A DNA stretch of 52,846 bases from Methylococcaceae bacterium (GTDB taxonomy: Bacteria > Pseudomonadota > Gammaproteobacteria > Methylococcales > Methylomonadaceae). Each line of letters starts with the position of its first letter. The first letter of the stretch is position 1. Shown here piece after piece: positions 15,637 through 26,000 of the stretch. The stretch spans positions 1-52,846 of the forward strand of contig JAKIVF010000006.1 in the NCBI GenBank assembly GCA_021647145.1, written 5' to 3'. Made by a program: the position numbers and the translations under genes. The notes below the pieces were generated by a model. It saw nothing but the letters and a program-made list of their open reading frames with translations. It ran no database searches and had not been told where the DNA came from.

Positions 15637-17733
15637 TTAAGAAACTTTTCTAATAATAGCTTCCGCAATACTTGCAGGTGTTTCGCTATATTTTTCAAAC
15701 TGCATACTGTAAGTTGCTCGTCCTTGTGTCGTAGATCGTAAATCTGTTGCATAACCAAACATTTCTGCCAGTGGAACCTCACATTCAATTACTGTTCCTG
15801 CTGGCGACTCATCCATACCTAAAACTAAGCCACGCCGCCTATTTACGTCACCTACAACATCCCCAAGATAATCCTGAGGAGTTATCACCTCAACCTTCAT
15901 TACAGGCTCAAGTAACACAGGATTTGCAGTTTTCGCCCCATCCCTGAAGCCAATAGATCCTGCTATTTTGAAAGCCATTTCATTCGAATCGACATCATGA
16001 TACGAACCATCGAATAAACTAACTTTAACATCAACAACTGGAAAACCAGCAATAACACCATTTTCCATTTGCTCTTGAATTCCATCATTAACTGCCGAGA
16101 TGAATTCCTTTGGTATTAGTCCATCAGCAATATCATTAACGAACTTGTAACCACAACCCTGTACTTGCGGCTCGATTCTTAGAAAGACATGCCCGTATTG
16201 CCCCCGACCTTCAGCCTCTCTTATAAACTCACCTTCGCATTCGATACATTTATTTATTGTTTCCCTATATGCAACTTGTGGCTCTCCAACATTAGCCTGC
16301 ACATCAAATTCTCTTCGTAGCCGGTCAATTATAATTTCTAAATGCAACTCACCCATACCTGAAATTATTGTTTGTCCTGACTCATCGTCCGTTAAAATTC
16401 TAAACGACGGATCTTCTCTAGTTAATTTATTTAAAGCCAATATCATTTTTTCTTGGTCAGCCAATGTTTTTGGCTCAACAGCAACTGAAATTACTGGCTC
16501 AGGAAAGTCAATTTTCTCTAGCGTTATTACCTCTTTTAGATCACAGAGGGTGTCTCCCGTCGACACATCTTTCAGCCCTACCGCTGCCGCAATATCGCCA
16601 GCCCTAACTTCCTTTACTTCTTCTCGGCTATTCGAGTGCAATTGAACCAGCCGACCTATTCTTTCTTTTTTTTCTTTAATAGGATTGTATATCACATCTC
16701 CAGCCGATAGCACTCCAGAATAAACTCTAAAAAATGTTAATGACCCAACAAATGGATCTGTAACGATTTTAAAAGCTAATGCAGAAAAAGGCTGCTTATC
16801 ACTTGCCTCTCTTTGCTCTATTTTTCCTCCAGAATCAACAACTCCTTTTATTGCCTCAACATCTGTTGGTGCTGGTAAAAAATTAATCACTGCATCCAAT
16901 AAACTCTGAACACCTTTGTTCTTAAAAGCTGAGCCGCAAAAAGCTGGAACCAACTTGTTTTCCAAGGTTTGCGATCGTACTCCTGCCAAAATTTCAGAGT
17001 TTGAAAGCACACCTTCTTCTAAATATTTTTCCAAAAGATCATCGTTTGCATCAGCAGCAGCTTCTACCATTTTCTCTCGCCATTCTTCAGCAAGCGAAAC
17101 CAAATCATCTGGTATATCTTCTTCTTTAAACACCATTCCTTGGTTTTTATTTTCCCAATATATCGCCTTCATTTTAACTAGATCCACAACCCCTTCAAAA
17201 CCATCTTCCGATCCTATTGGAATCTGCATGATTACAGGAAACGCACCGAGACGACATCTTATCTGGTTTATAACACGAAAAAAATCAGCACCCAGCCGAT
17301 CCATTTTATTAACAAAAGCAACCCTCGGTACTTTATATTTATTTGCCTGCCTCCATACTGTTTCAGACTGAGGCTCTACACCACCAACCGCACAAAAAAC
17401 TGCGCAAGCGCCATCCAAAACACGTAAAGAACGCTCAACTTCTATTGTAAAATCAACATGACCTGGCGTATCAATAATATTGATTCGATGGAGCGGAAAC
17501 TTTTTCTCCATTCCACTCCAAAAACAAGTTGTTGTTGCAGAAGTTATTGTTATCCCTCTCTCTTGCTCTTGCTCCATCCAGTCCATGGTTGCCGTCCCAT
17601 CATGCACTTCACCTATTTTGTGAGACACTCCTGTATAAAACAATATTCTCTCTGTTGTTGTCGTTTTACCCGCATCAATATGAGCCATTATCCCTATGTT
17701 TCTATATTGTTCAATAGGTGTTTTTCTCGACAC
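15637..17733 (-). CDS. fusA: translation elongation factor G
   Basis: EF-G drives translocation and, with RRF, ribosome recycling. The 698-residue protein has G1 AHIDAGKTTTTERILFYTGV at about 17-36, switch II DTPGHVDF, NKMD near 142, domain II, then domains III-V with GMGELHLEIIIDRLRREFDV and the domain IV tip. The short start MSRKTPIEQYRNIGIMAHID is normal. It is 26 bases after rpsG and 25 before tuf. It is the canonical fusA (str operon position), not the fusA2 paralog. Confidence 0.99.
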   Translation of the reverse strand: MSRKTPIEQYRNIGIMAHIDAGKTTTTERILFYTGVSHKIGEVHDGTATMDWMEQEQERGITITSATTTCFWSGMEKKFPLHRINIIDTPGHVDFTIEVERSLRVLDGACAVFCAVGGVEPQSETVWRQANKYKVPRVAFVNKMDRLGADFFRVINQIRCRLGAFPVIMQIPIGSEDGFEGVVDLVKMKAIYWENKNQGMVFKEEDIPDDLVSLAEEWREKMVEAAADANDDLLEKYLEEGVLSNSEILAGVRSQTLENKLVPAFCGSAFKNKGVQSLLDAVINFLPAPTDVEAIKGVVDSGGKIEQREASDKQPFSALAFKIVTDPFVGSLTFFRVYSGVLSAGDVIYNPIKEKKERIGRLVQLHSNSREEVKEVRAGDIAAAVGLKDVSTGDTLCDLKEVITLEKIDFPEPVISVAVEPKTLADQEKMILALNKLTREDPSFRILTDDESGQTIISGMGELHLEIIIDRLRREFDVQANVGEPQVAYRETINKCIECEGEFIREAEGRGQYGHVFLRIEPQVQGCGYKFVNDIADGLIPKEFISAVNDGIQEQMENGVIAGFPVVDVKVSLFDGSYHDVDSNEMAFKIAGSIGFRDGAKTANPVLLEPVMKVEVITPQDYLGDVVGDVNRRRGLVLGMDESPAGTVIECEVPLAEMFGYATDLRSTTQGRATYSMQFEKYSETPASIAEAIIRKVS

Positions 17734-17759
17734 AACAAGCCTTATAACTAAATCTTAGA

Positions 17760-18230
17760 TTACCATCGATAATGAGAAAAAGCTTTGTTAGCATCAGCCA
17801 TTTTATGAACATCTTCTCGCTTTTTATTTGCCGCCCCACGACCTTCAAAAGCATCTAGTAATTCACCAGCTAGTTTTGCAGGCATCGTTCTTTCGTTTCT
17901 TTTTCTTGCGGCTTCAATCAGCCACCTCATGGCAAGAGCAGATCTTCTTGCTGGCCGCACTTCTATTGGAACCTGGTAAGTCGCACCACCAACACGACGA
18001 GACTTTACCTCAACTCTTGGCTGTACGTTTTCTAGCGCCTTCGATAAAACCTCAAGCGGCTCATCATGCCCTTTTGATCCTATTAGATCCAATGCTCCAT
18101 AAACTATTTTTTCAGCTACTGATTTCTTTCCACTAAACATCAATAGATTCATAAACTTAGTTAGCATTTCGCTTCCAAATCTAGGGTCGGGTATTACCAT
18201 TCTTTTCGTTGCAGCTCTTCTTCTAGACAT
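17760..18230 (-). CDS. rpsG: 30S ribosomal protein S7
   Basis: S7 nucleates 30S head assembly and, in E. coli, represses the str operon by binding the rpsL-rpsG spacer. The 156 residues begin MSRRRAATKRMVIPDPRFGS, include KVEVKSRRVGGATYQVPIEV-type RNA contacts at about 76-93 and end DVHKMADANKAFSHYRW. The spacer to rpsL here is only 12 bases, far too short for the long E. coli S7 target, so regulation must differ. Confidence 0.98.
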   Translation of the reverse strand: MSRRRAATKRMVIPDPRFGSEMLTKFMNLLMFSGKKSVAEKIVYGALDLIGSKGHDEPLEVLSKALENVQPRVEVKSRRVGGATYQVPIEVRPARRSALAMRWLIEAARKRNERTMPAKLAGELLDAFEGRGAANKKREDVHKMADANKAFSHYRW

Positions 18231-18242
18231 CTCTTAACCCCC

Positions 18243-18617
18243 TTATGATTTAGGCTTCTTTGTGCCGTATTTTGAACGACCCGCCTTCCTGCCATCAACA
18301 CCAGAAGTATCTAAGCTCCCGCGAACAACATGATAACGAACACCTGGCAAATCTTTTACACGACCGCCTCTTATTAATACAACTGAATGCTCTTGCAAAT
18401 TGTGCCCTTCACCACCAATATAACTACTTACCTCATACCCACTCGTCAATCTTACCCTTGCTACTTTACGCATTGCTGAGTTTGGCTTCTTTGGTGTCGT
18501 GGTATATACACGAGTACAAACACCTCGTCTTTGAGGGCATGCCTTCAAAGCCGGCACCTTACTCTTATCTACTTTCTTAGCGCGAGGCTTACGAACCAAT
18601 TGGCTGATCGTTGCCAT
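18243..18617 (-). CDS. rpsL: 30S ribosomal protein S12
   Basis: S12 lies at the decoding centre and controls accuracy. The 124-residue sequence begins MATISQLVRKPRAKKVDKSK; the TTPKKPNSAMRKVARVRLTS loop carries Lys at position 43, the streptomycin-sensitive residue, and GGRVKDLPGVRYHVVRG is the second functional loop, also wild type. It is the first gene of the str block. A strong promoter and a hairpin lie in the 166 bases upstream. Confidence 0.98.
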   Translation of the reverse strand: MATISQLVRKPRAKKVDKSKVPALKACPQRRGVCTRVYTTTPKKPNSAMRKVARVRLTSGYEVSSYIGGEGHNLQEHSVVLIRGGRVKDLPGVRYHVVRGSLDTSGVDGRKAGRSKYGTKKPKS

Positions 18618-18663
18618 AAATTATCTACTCCGGTATACAAATTTTAATTGCCATACAATAAAA

Positions 18664-18694
18664 GAACCGCCATACAAACAATGCACGGCGGCCC
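18664..18694 (-). terminator. hairpin with T-rich tail in the rpsL leader (terminator or attenuator)
   Basis: On the minus strand GGGCCGCC and GGCGGTTC can form eight pairs (two of them G-T) around a 15-base loop, followed by CTTTTATTG. It lies downstream of the str promoter at 18744-18773 and 47 bases before the rpsL ATG, and also downstream of rpoC. It may end rpoBC transcripts, partly attenuate the str transcript, or both. The loop is long and the T-run is interrupted, so efficiency should be partial. Confidence 0.55.
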
Positions 18695-18743
18695 TTAAAA
18701 CAATACTAACTGCTCTTAATTCATTAACTTATGTTAGCCGTAG

Positions 18744-18773
18744 ATTATACAACCCAAATGCCAACAAGGTCAA
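18744..18773 (-). promoter_or_regulatory. sigma-70 promoter of the str-S10-spc-alpha block
   Basis: On the minus strand TTGACC (18768-18773) and TATAAT (18744-18749) are separated by 18 bases: five of six and six of six matches to the consensus. It lies immediately after the rpoC stop and about 125 bases before rpsL. No other comparably good promoter is visible further along the following 17.7 kb, so this may be the main entry point. Confidence 0.75.
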
Positions 18774-18783
18774 GTTTTTTTAT

Positions 18784-21700
18784 TTAATCTTCTGTGTTTA
18801 AAGCTCGCTTTAAAGCTTCTTCTACATCATCATTATCAGTGCCTGAACTTAGTTCTGTTGATAAGTCTACTACTGAGCTTTCTTCTTTTTTTGATCTACG
18901 ATGTTCATGATAAGCTAGTCCTGTTCCTGCAGGAATCAACCTTCCTACAATTACATTTTCCTTTAAACCATTCAAGCCGTCACTAATACCCCGAACTGCA
19001 GCATCTGTTAATACTCGTGTTGTTTCTTGAAATGAAGCCGCCGAAATAAATGACTCTGTTGCAAGCGATGCTTTTGTTATCCCTAAAAGTACTGGATCAA
19101 AGCTTGCCGGAATTTTACCATCTTTTTCCATTTGGTTATTTACTTCATTTACGAAAACTCTTTCAACCTGCTCACCTTTAACAAAATCAGTTTCACCCGA
19201 AGCTGTAATGTCAACTTTACGTAACATTTGTCTGATGATTGCCTCAATATGTTTATCATTAATTCCCACACCTTGAAGACGATATACATCTTGAATCTCT
19301 TTAACCAAATAATCTGCCAATTCCTCAACACCTCGCAACCTTAAAATATCATGCGGTGTCAACTCCCCTTCAGCAATAGTCTCACCTTTTTCAACAAATT
19401 CACCTTCAAATACAGTAATATGCCTCCATTTTGGAATAAGCGTTTCGAACTGCTCACCTTCAGAGTCAGTAATTACGATTCTCTGCTTACCTTTTGTTTC
19501 TTTACCAAAAGATATTGCTCCTGTTGCTTCAGCTAGTATTGCAGGATCTTTTGTCTTACGCGCCTCAAACAGATCGGCAACTCGAGGCAACCCTCCTGTA
19601 ATATCCCTCGTTTTACTTGATTCTTGAGGTATTCTTGCCAGAACATCTCCAACTAATACTTCACCACCATCTTTTATTCCAGCAATTGCTCCAGTTGGCA
19701 AGAAATATTGGGCTGGGATTTCGGTGTTTGGCAAATTAATTCCGTCCCCATTATCATCAATAAGCCTAACCATCGGCCTTAATTCTTTACCCATAGCACT
19801 TCTTTGCTTAGGGTCAGTAACCACCCTGGAAGTTAACCCAGTAATATCATCAGTTTGTTCTTGTACAGTAACACCATCAACAAAGTCGATTAACTGAACA
19901 TATCCATTTACTTCCGTTACTACTGGGTGTGTATGAGGATCCCAATTTACTATGACGTCACCCGTTTCGACAGCCCCACCTTCATCAACTGTAAGTACTG
20001 CTCCATATGGAATTTTATAACGCTCACGCTCTCTTCCATATTCATCCACGACTCCTACCTCCCCCGAACGAGAAACTGCAACGAGATGACCATCTTTATT
20101 TTTTACAGATTTTAATTTATTGAGTCTTATCGTACCATTAGATTTAACTTGAACATTACTTATCGAAGCAGATCTTGATGCAGCCCCTCCAATATGAAAA
20201 GTACGCATTGTTAGCTGTGTTCCTGGCTCTCCAATTGATTGAGCAGCAACCACACCAATTGCTTCACCAATATTAATCATATGACCCCGCCCCAAATCTC
20301 GCCCATAACACTTTGCACAAATACCATGCCGCGCTTCACAAGTAATCACAGAACGTACTAACAATCTATCTATTCCATTTTCTTCAAGAATCGAAACCAT
20401 AGGCTCATCAAGCATTGTTCCCGCAGGAATAATAATGTCTTCTTCTTGGGACAAAACATCATCAATCACTACACGCCCTAAAACACGCTCTGCCAAAGAC
20501 TCAACAACATCACCACCTTCAACAATCGGCGTCATAGTTAAACCTTCACTCGTCCCGCAATCAAGAAGAGATACAACTAAGTCCTGGGCAACATCTACCA
20601 ATCTACGTGTTAGGTAGCCAGAGTTTGCAGTTTTTAATGCTGTATCAGCTAAGCCTTTTCGAGCTCCATGAGTTGATATAAAGTATTGAAGAACATCCAA
20701 TCCTTCACGAAAATTTGCAGTAATTGGTGTTTCAATGATTGATCCATCGGGTTTTGCCATTAATCCACGCATACCTGCCAATTGCCTAATTTGTGCAGCC
20801 GAACCCCTTGCTCCCGATTCAGCCATCATAAAAACTGAATTAAATGATTTTTGCTTAACCTTTTCACCCGCAGCGTTTATTGTTGTTTCTTCCCCTAAAC
20901 CTTCCATCATTATGTTTGCAACTTGTTCATTTGCATGAGACCAAATATCAACTACTTTATTGTATCTCTCTCCATCTGTAACAAGACCAGAAGAATATTG
21001 ACTTTGAATTTCTCGGACTTCTGTCTCTGCCTTTTCTAAAATTTCACTCTTTTTTTCAGGAATTTTCATATCTTCAATTCCAAATGAAACACCTGATTTG
21101 GTTGCAAATTCAAATCCTAGATACATTACCTGATCAGCCAGCATCACTGTTTCTTTATTACCTAGATGCCGATAACTATAATTAATTAATTTAGATATGT
21201 TCTTTTTTGTCATATCCACATTAACAACATCGAAAGGCATACCATCAGGAACAATCGCCCAAATCAATGCGCGACCAACTGTCGTCTCATATCGCGTTAC
21301 TCGGTCCTGAAATTCACCTGAATTATTTTTAATTTTTTCCGTCACTCTAAGCTTAATCTTACTTTGAATCTCAACTGACTTACTATCTAAAGCTTTGTTA
21401 ACCTCATCAATATCAACAAAAAAACTTCCCTCTCCTTTTGCATTAATCTTTTCTCGGCTCATAAAATATAAGCCTAATACAACATCTTGAGATGGGTTAA
21501 TAACCGGCTCACCATTTGCAGGGGATAAGATATTATTTGTAGCCATCATTAATATTCTTGCTTCAAGCTGAGCTTCAATTGACAATGGTATATGCACAGC
21601 CATCTGGTCACCATCAAAGTCCGCATTAAACGCGCTACAAACCAATGGATGCAGCTGAATAGCCTTTCCTTCTATCAAAGTTGGTTCAAAAGCTTGAATT

Positions 21701-22998
21701 CCTAATCTATGCAATGTGGGAGCTCGATTCAGCATTATTGGATGTTCCCGAATAACTTCTTCTAAGATACCCCAAACTTCGGTACCCTCCCGCTCTACCA
21801 TTTTCTTTGCTGCTTTTATAGTTGTTACCAAACCTCTATATTGTAATTTGCTAAAAATAAATGGCTTGAATAGTTCTAATGCCATTTTTTTTGGCAACCC
21901 ACACTGATGCAACTTAAGCGTTGGCCCAACAACAATAACCGAACGCCCTGAGTAATCGACACGCTTACCTAATAAATTTTGCCTAAAACGTCCCTGCTTC
22001 CCCTTAATCATATCCGCTAATGACTTAAGAGGACGCCTATTTGTCCCCGTAATCGCTCTTCCTCTGCGCCCATTATCTAATAACGCATCAACTGATTCCT
22101 GTAGCATTCTCTTTTCATTACGCACAATAATATCAGGCGCATTTAAATCTAAAAGTCTTCTTAATCGGTTATTACGATTTATCACCCGCCGATATAGATC
22201 ATTTAGATCTGAAGTCGCAAAGCGACCACCATCTAATGGAACCAACGGCCTTAATTCAGGTGGTAAAACAGGCAATACGGTCATAATCATCCATTCTGGG
22301 CGATTACTAGAAATAAGTAACGACTCTATAACTTTCAATCGTTTAGAAAACTTTTTTATTTTTGTTTCAGAGTTTGTTGAATTTATTTCTTCACGAAGAA
22401 TATTAACTTCTTCTTTCAAGTCTATTGATTTTAGAAGATCAAAAACAGCTTCTGCCCCCATTTTGGCATCAAATTCATCACCATGCTCTTCGACAGCATC
22501 AAGATACTCTTCATCAGTAAGCAATTGACCCACTTCCAATGTAGTTAACCCCGGATCTAACACGACAAAAGATTCAAAATACAAGACACGCTCAATTCCA
22601 CGCAAAGTCATATCTAGTAATAATGCAATTCTTGAAGGCAGCGATTTTAGAAACCAAATATGTGCAACAGGACTTGCTAAATCAATATGCCCCATTCTTT
22701 CTCGCCTTACTTTGGAAACTGTAACTTCTACACCACATTTCTCACAAATAACACCACGATGCTTTAACCTTTTATATTTACCACAAAGACACTCATAATC
22801 ACTTACTGGACCAAATATTTTTGCACAAAACAAACCATCTCGCTCTGGTTTAAATGTCCGGTAGTTTATAGTTTCAGGCTTTTTAACTTCACCATAAGAC
22901 CATGAACGAATCATAGCAGGTGATGATAAACCAATACGTATTGAATCAAAATCGTCTGTACGACCTTGGCGTTTAAGAAAATTCATCAAATCTTTCAA
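18784..22998 (-). CDS. rpoC: RNA polymerase beta-prime subunit
   Basis: RpoC forms the clamp and half of the active site. The 1404 residues have the N-terminal zinc ribbon (CLCGKYKRLKHRGVICEKCG at about residues 70-89), the rudder/lid region, and the catalytic NADFDGDQMAVH with D460, D462 and D464 binding magnesium. The bridge helix (GAxRGSAAQIRQLAGMRGLM) and trigger-loop (GTQLTMRTFHIGGAASR) regions are present, as is the second Cys cluster CEARHGICAKCYGRDL. The start codon is TTG with GAGGA seven bases upstream; the first residues MKDLMNFLK align with E. coli. Confidence 0.99.
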   Translation of the reverse strand: MKDLMNFLKRQGRTDDFDSIRIGLSSPAMIRSWSYGEVKKPETINYRTFKPERDGLFCAKIFGPVSDYECLCGKYKRLKHRGVICEKCGVEVTVSKVRRERMGHIDLASPVAHIWFLKSLPSRIALLLDMTLRGIERVLYFESFVVLDPGLTTLEVGQLLTDEEYLDAVEEHGDEFDAKMGAEAVFDLLKSIDLKEEVNILREEINSTNSETKIKKFSKRLKVIESLLISSNRPEWMIMTVLPVLPPELRPLVPLDGGRFATSDLNDLYRRVINRNNRLRRLLDLNAPDIIVRNEKRMLQESVDALLDNGRRGRAITGTNRRPLKSLADMIKGKQGRFRQNLLGKRVDYSGRSVIVVGPTLKLHQCGLPKKMALELFKPFIFSKLQYRGLVTTIKAAKKMVEREGTEVWGILEEVIREHPIMLNRAPTLHRLGIQAFEPTLIEGKAIQLHPLVCSAFNADFDGDQMAVHIPLSIEAQLEARILMMATNNILSPANGEPVINPSQDVVLGLYFMSREKINAKGEGSFFVDIDEVNKALDSKSVEIQSKIKLRVTEKIKNNSGEFQDRVTRYETTVGRALIWAIVPDGMPFDVVNVDMTKKNISKLINYSYRHLGNKETVMLADQVMYLGFEFATKSGVSFGIEDMKIPEKKSEILEKAETEVREIQSQYSSGLVTDGERYNKVVDIWSHANEQVANIMMEGLGEETTINAAGEKVKQKSFNSVFMMAESGARGSAAQIRQLAGMRGLMAKPDGSIIETPITANFREGLDVLQYFISTHGARKGLADTALKTANSGYLTRRLVDVAQDLVVSLLDCGTSEGLTMTPIVEGGDVVESLAERVLGRVVIDDVLSQEEDIIIPAGTMLDEPMVSILEENGIDRLLVRSVITCEARHGICAKCYGRDLGRGHMINIGEAIGVVAAQSIGEPGTQLTMRTFHIGGAASRSASISNVQVKSNGTIRLNKLKSVKNKDGHLVAVSRSGEVGVVDEYGRERERYKIPYGAVLTVDEGGAVETGDVIVNWDPHTHPVVTEVNGYVQLIDFVDGVTVQEQTDDITGLTSRVVTDPKQRSAMGKELRPMVRLIDDNGDGINLPNTEIPAQYFLPTGAIAGIKDGGEVLVGDVLARIPQESSKTRDITGGLPRVADLFEARKTKDPAILAEATGAISFGKETKGKQRIVITDSEGEQFETLIPKWRHITVFEGEFVEKGETIAEGELTPHDILRLRGVEELADYLVKEIQDVYRLQGVGINDKHIEAIIRQMLRKVDITASGETDFVKGEQVERVFVNEVNNQMEKDGKIPASFDPVLLGITKASLATESFISAASFQETTRVLTDAAVRGISDGLNGLKENVIVGRLIPAGTGLAYHEHRRSKKEESSVVDLSTELSSGTDNDDVEEALKRALNTED

Positions 22999-23098
22999 GA
23001 GCTTGTCCTCTTTATCTAATATTTGGGTGGCTGGCTAAATAATGTATTTAAAGTCAATTATATTTGGCTTATTTTTAATATAACTCTCATAAATATTT

Positions 23099-26000
23099 TT
23101 ACTCTAATTCAATATTTACAGCTAAAGATCGTATTTCTTTAATTAATACGTTAAATGATTCTGGCATACCTGGATCCATTGAATGATTCCCATCAACTAT
23201 ATTTTTATACATTCTTGTTCTTCCAGTTACATCATCTGATTTCACAGTTAACATTTCCTGCAGGGTATAAGCAGCACCGTATGCTTCAAGCGCCCATACT
23301 TCCATTTCTCCAAAACGCTGACCACCAAATTGCGCTTTACCACCTAACGGCTGCTGTGTAACAAGACTGTAAGGCCCTGTTGAGCGAGCGTGCATTTTAT
23401 CATCGACTAAATGATTCAGTTTTAACATATACATGTAGCCTACTGTAACTTCTCTCTCAAATGGCTCTCCTGTTAATCCATCGTAGAGAGTTATTTGCCC
23501 ATGTTCTGGTAAATCTGCTAGCCGTAACATTCTACGTATATCTTCCTCTGAAGCACCATCGAAAACCGGAGTTGCCATAGGAACACCCCCAACTAAATTA
23601 CCAGCCATTTCCATAATTTCATCTTCAGAAAAAGAATTTAGATCCTCTTTTTGACCACTACTATTATAAATCTTTTCAAGAAAGCCACGAATTTCCACAA
23701 TTTTTGCCTGAGCTTCTAGCATTTTACCTATCTTAATACCTAAACCTTTAGCCGCCCAACCTAAATGTGTCTCAAGAACCTGACCAACATTCATTCTAGA
23801 TGGAACACCTAAAGGGTTTAATAGAATATCAACTGGGTTACCATCCTCTGTATAAGGCATATCTTCAATGGGGACTATCTGGGAAATAACTCCTTTATTT
23901 CCATGCCGACCAGCCATTTTATCTCCTGGCTGGATACGTTTTTTAACAGCTAAATAGACTTTAACCATTTTCAAAACCCCTGGGGCCAAGTCATCACCCA
24001 TAGTAATTTTCTTACGTTTTGACTCAAACTTTTCATCAAACTCTTTACGCTGCTGATCGATTTGCCCACCTATTGTTTCTAATTGGACATTAACATCTTC
24101 ATCTTTTACTTTAATTTTCAGCCATTCAGACTTTAATAAATCATCAAGAAGTTCCTGAGTAAGCTCAGTTCCTTTTTTTAAATCCCCTAACCCTGCAGAC
24201 ATAGATTGCCCAACTAACATTTCTGCCACCCGACTAAATATATCATTTTCAATGATTTTCAGCTGATCATCTAAATCTTTTTTATGTCGCTTTATTTCTT
24301 CTTCTTCTATTTCAAGCGCCCGTTTATCTTTTTCTACACCATCTCTTGTAAATACTTGAACATCAATAACAGTCCCCCTCACACTACCTGGTACTCTAAG
24401 AGAAGTATCTTTTACATCAGCCGCTTTTTCACCAAATATTGCACGCAACAGTTTTTCTTCAGGTGTGAGCTGTGTTTCTCCCTTAGGAGTCACTTTTCCA
24501 ACTAGAATATCACCACCTTTAACTTCAGCACCTACATAGACAATCCCTGACTCATCAAGCTTGGATAGCGCTTCTTCACTAACATTTGGTATATCTGCAG
24601 TAATCTCTTCTGAACTATGTTTCGTTTCTCTTGCTACACAAGTTTTTTCTTCAATATGTATTGTGGTAAAACGATCTTCTCTAACAACTCTTTCAGAAAC
24701 TAAAATTGAATCTTCAAAGTTATATCCATTCCAAGGCATAAAGGCAATTAACATATTTTGCCCAAGCGCCAATTCACCAATATCTGTTGAAGGGCCATCC
24801 GCCAATATATCCCCTGAATTTACAAAATCACCTGGTCTAACTAATGGTTTTTGATTGATACAAGTATTTTGATTGGAACGAGTGTATTTTGTTAAATTAT
24901 AAATATCAACACCAGGAATGCCTGTAACTGTCTCACTATCATTAACTTTTACTACAATTCGAGCTGCATCTACTGTTTCAATAATACCGCCACGTTTAGC
25001 AACAACTGTAACACCTGAGTCTTTTGCTACCACGCGCTCCATTCCTGTACCAACTAACGGTTTTTCAGCCAATAAAGTTGGGACGGCTTGGCGCTGCATG
25101 TTTGACCCCATCAGAGCACGGTTAGCATCATCATGCTCTAAAAATGGAATAATTGAGGCCGCAACTGACACGATCTGTTTTGAAGATACATCCATATATT
25201 GCACAGTATCAGTCGAAGCTAAAGTAAATTCATCTTTATGCCTAACAGAAACCAATCCTTCAATTAATTTACCGTTTTCATCAATTGAAACACTTGACTG
25301 TGCAATAACGAAGTTCCCTTCCTCAATTGCTGACAAATAGTCAACTTTATCAGTTACAACACCGTTTTCTATTTTTCTATACGGTGTTTCTAAAAAACCA
25401 TATGAATTAGTTCGCGCATAAACTGACAAAGAATTAATTAATCCAATATTTGGCCCTTCAGGTGTTTCAATGGGACAAACCCGACCATAATGAGTTGTAT
25501 GTACATCCCTAACCTCAAACCCTGCTCGCTCTCTCGCTAATCCACCAGGCCCTAATGCTGAAACACGTCGTTTATGTGTAACTTGAGACAAAGGATTATT
25601 CTGATCCATAAACTGTGACAACTGACTAGAACCGAAAAACTCTTTTATTGCTGCTGAAACTGGTTTGGCATTTATAATTTCCTGCGGCATATATCCTTCA
25701 GAATCTGCAAGTGTCAATCTTTCTCTCACCGCTCGTTCCACTCGAACCAAGCCTACACGAAATTGATTTTCAATCATTTCTCCAACAGATCTAACCCGCC
25801 TATTACCAAGATGATCAATATCATCAACTGTTCCATTGCCATTCCTAATTGCAATTAATTCTTTAAGAACATCAATTATATCGTCCTTACTTAAAATACC
25901 TGCTCCATCTGTATCTTCTCTTCCTAATCGACGATTAAATTTCATCCTTCCTACTGCAGACAAATCATAACGATCTGAAGTAAAAAACAAATTTGAAAAG

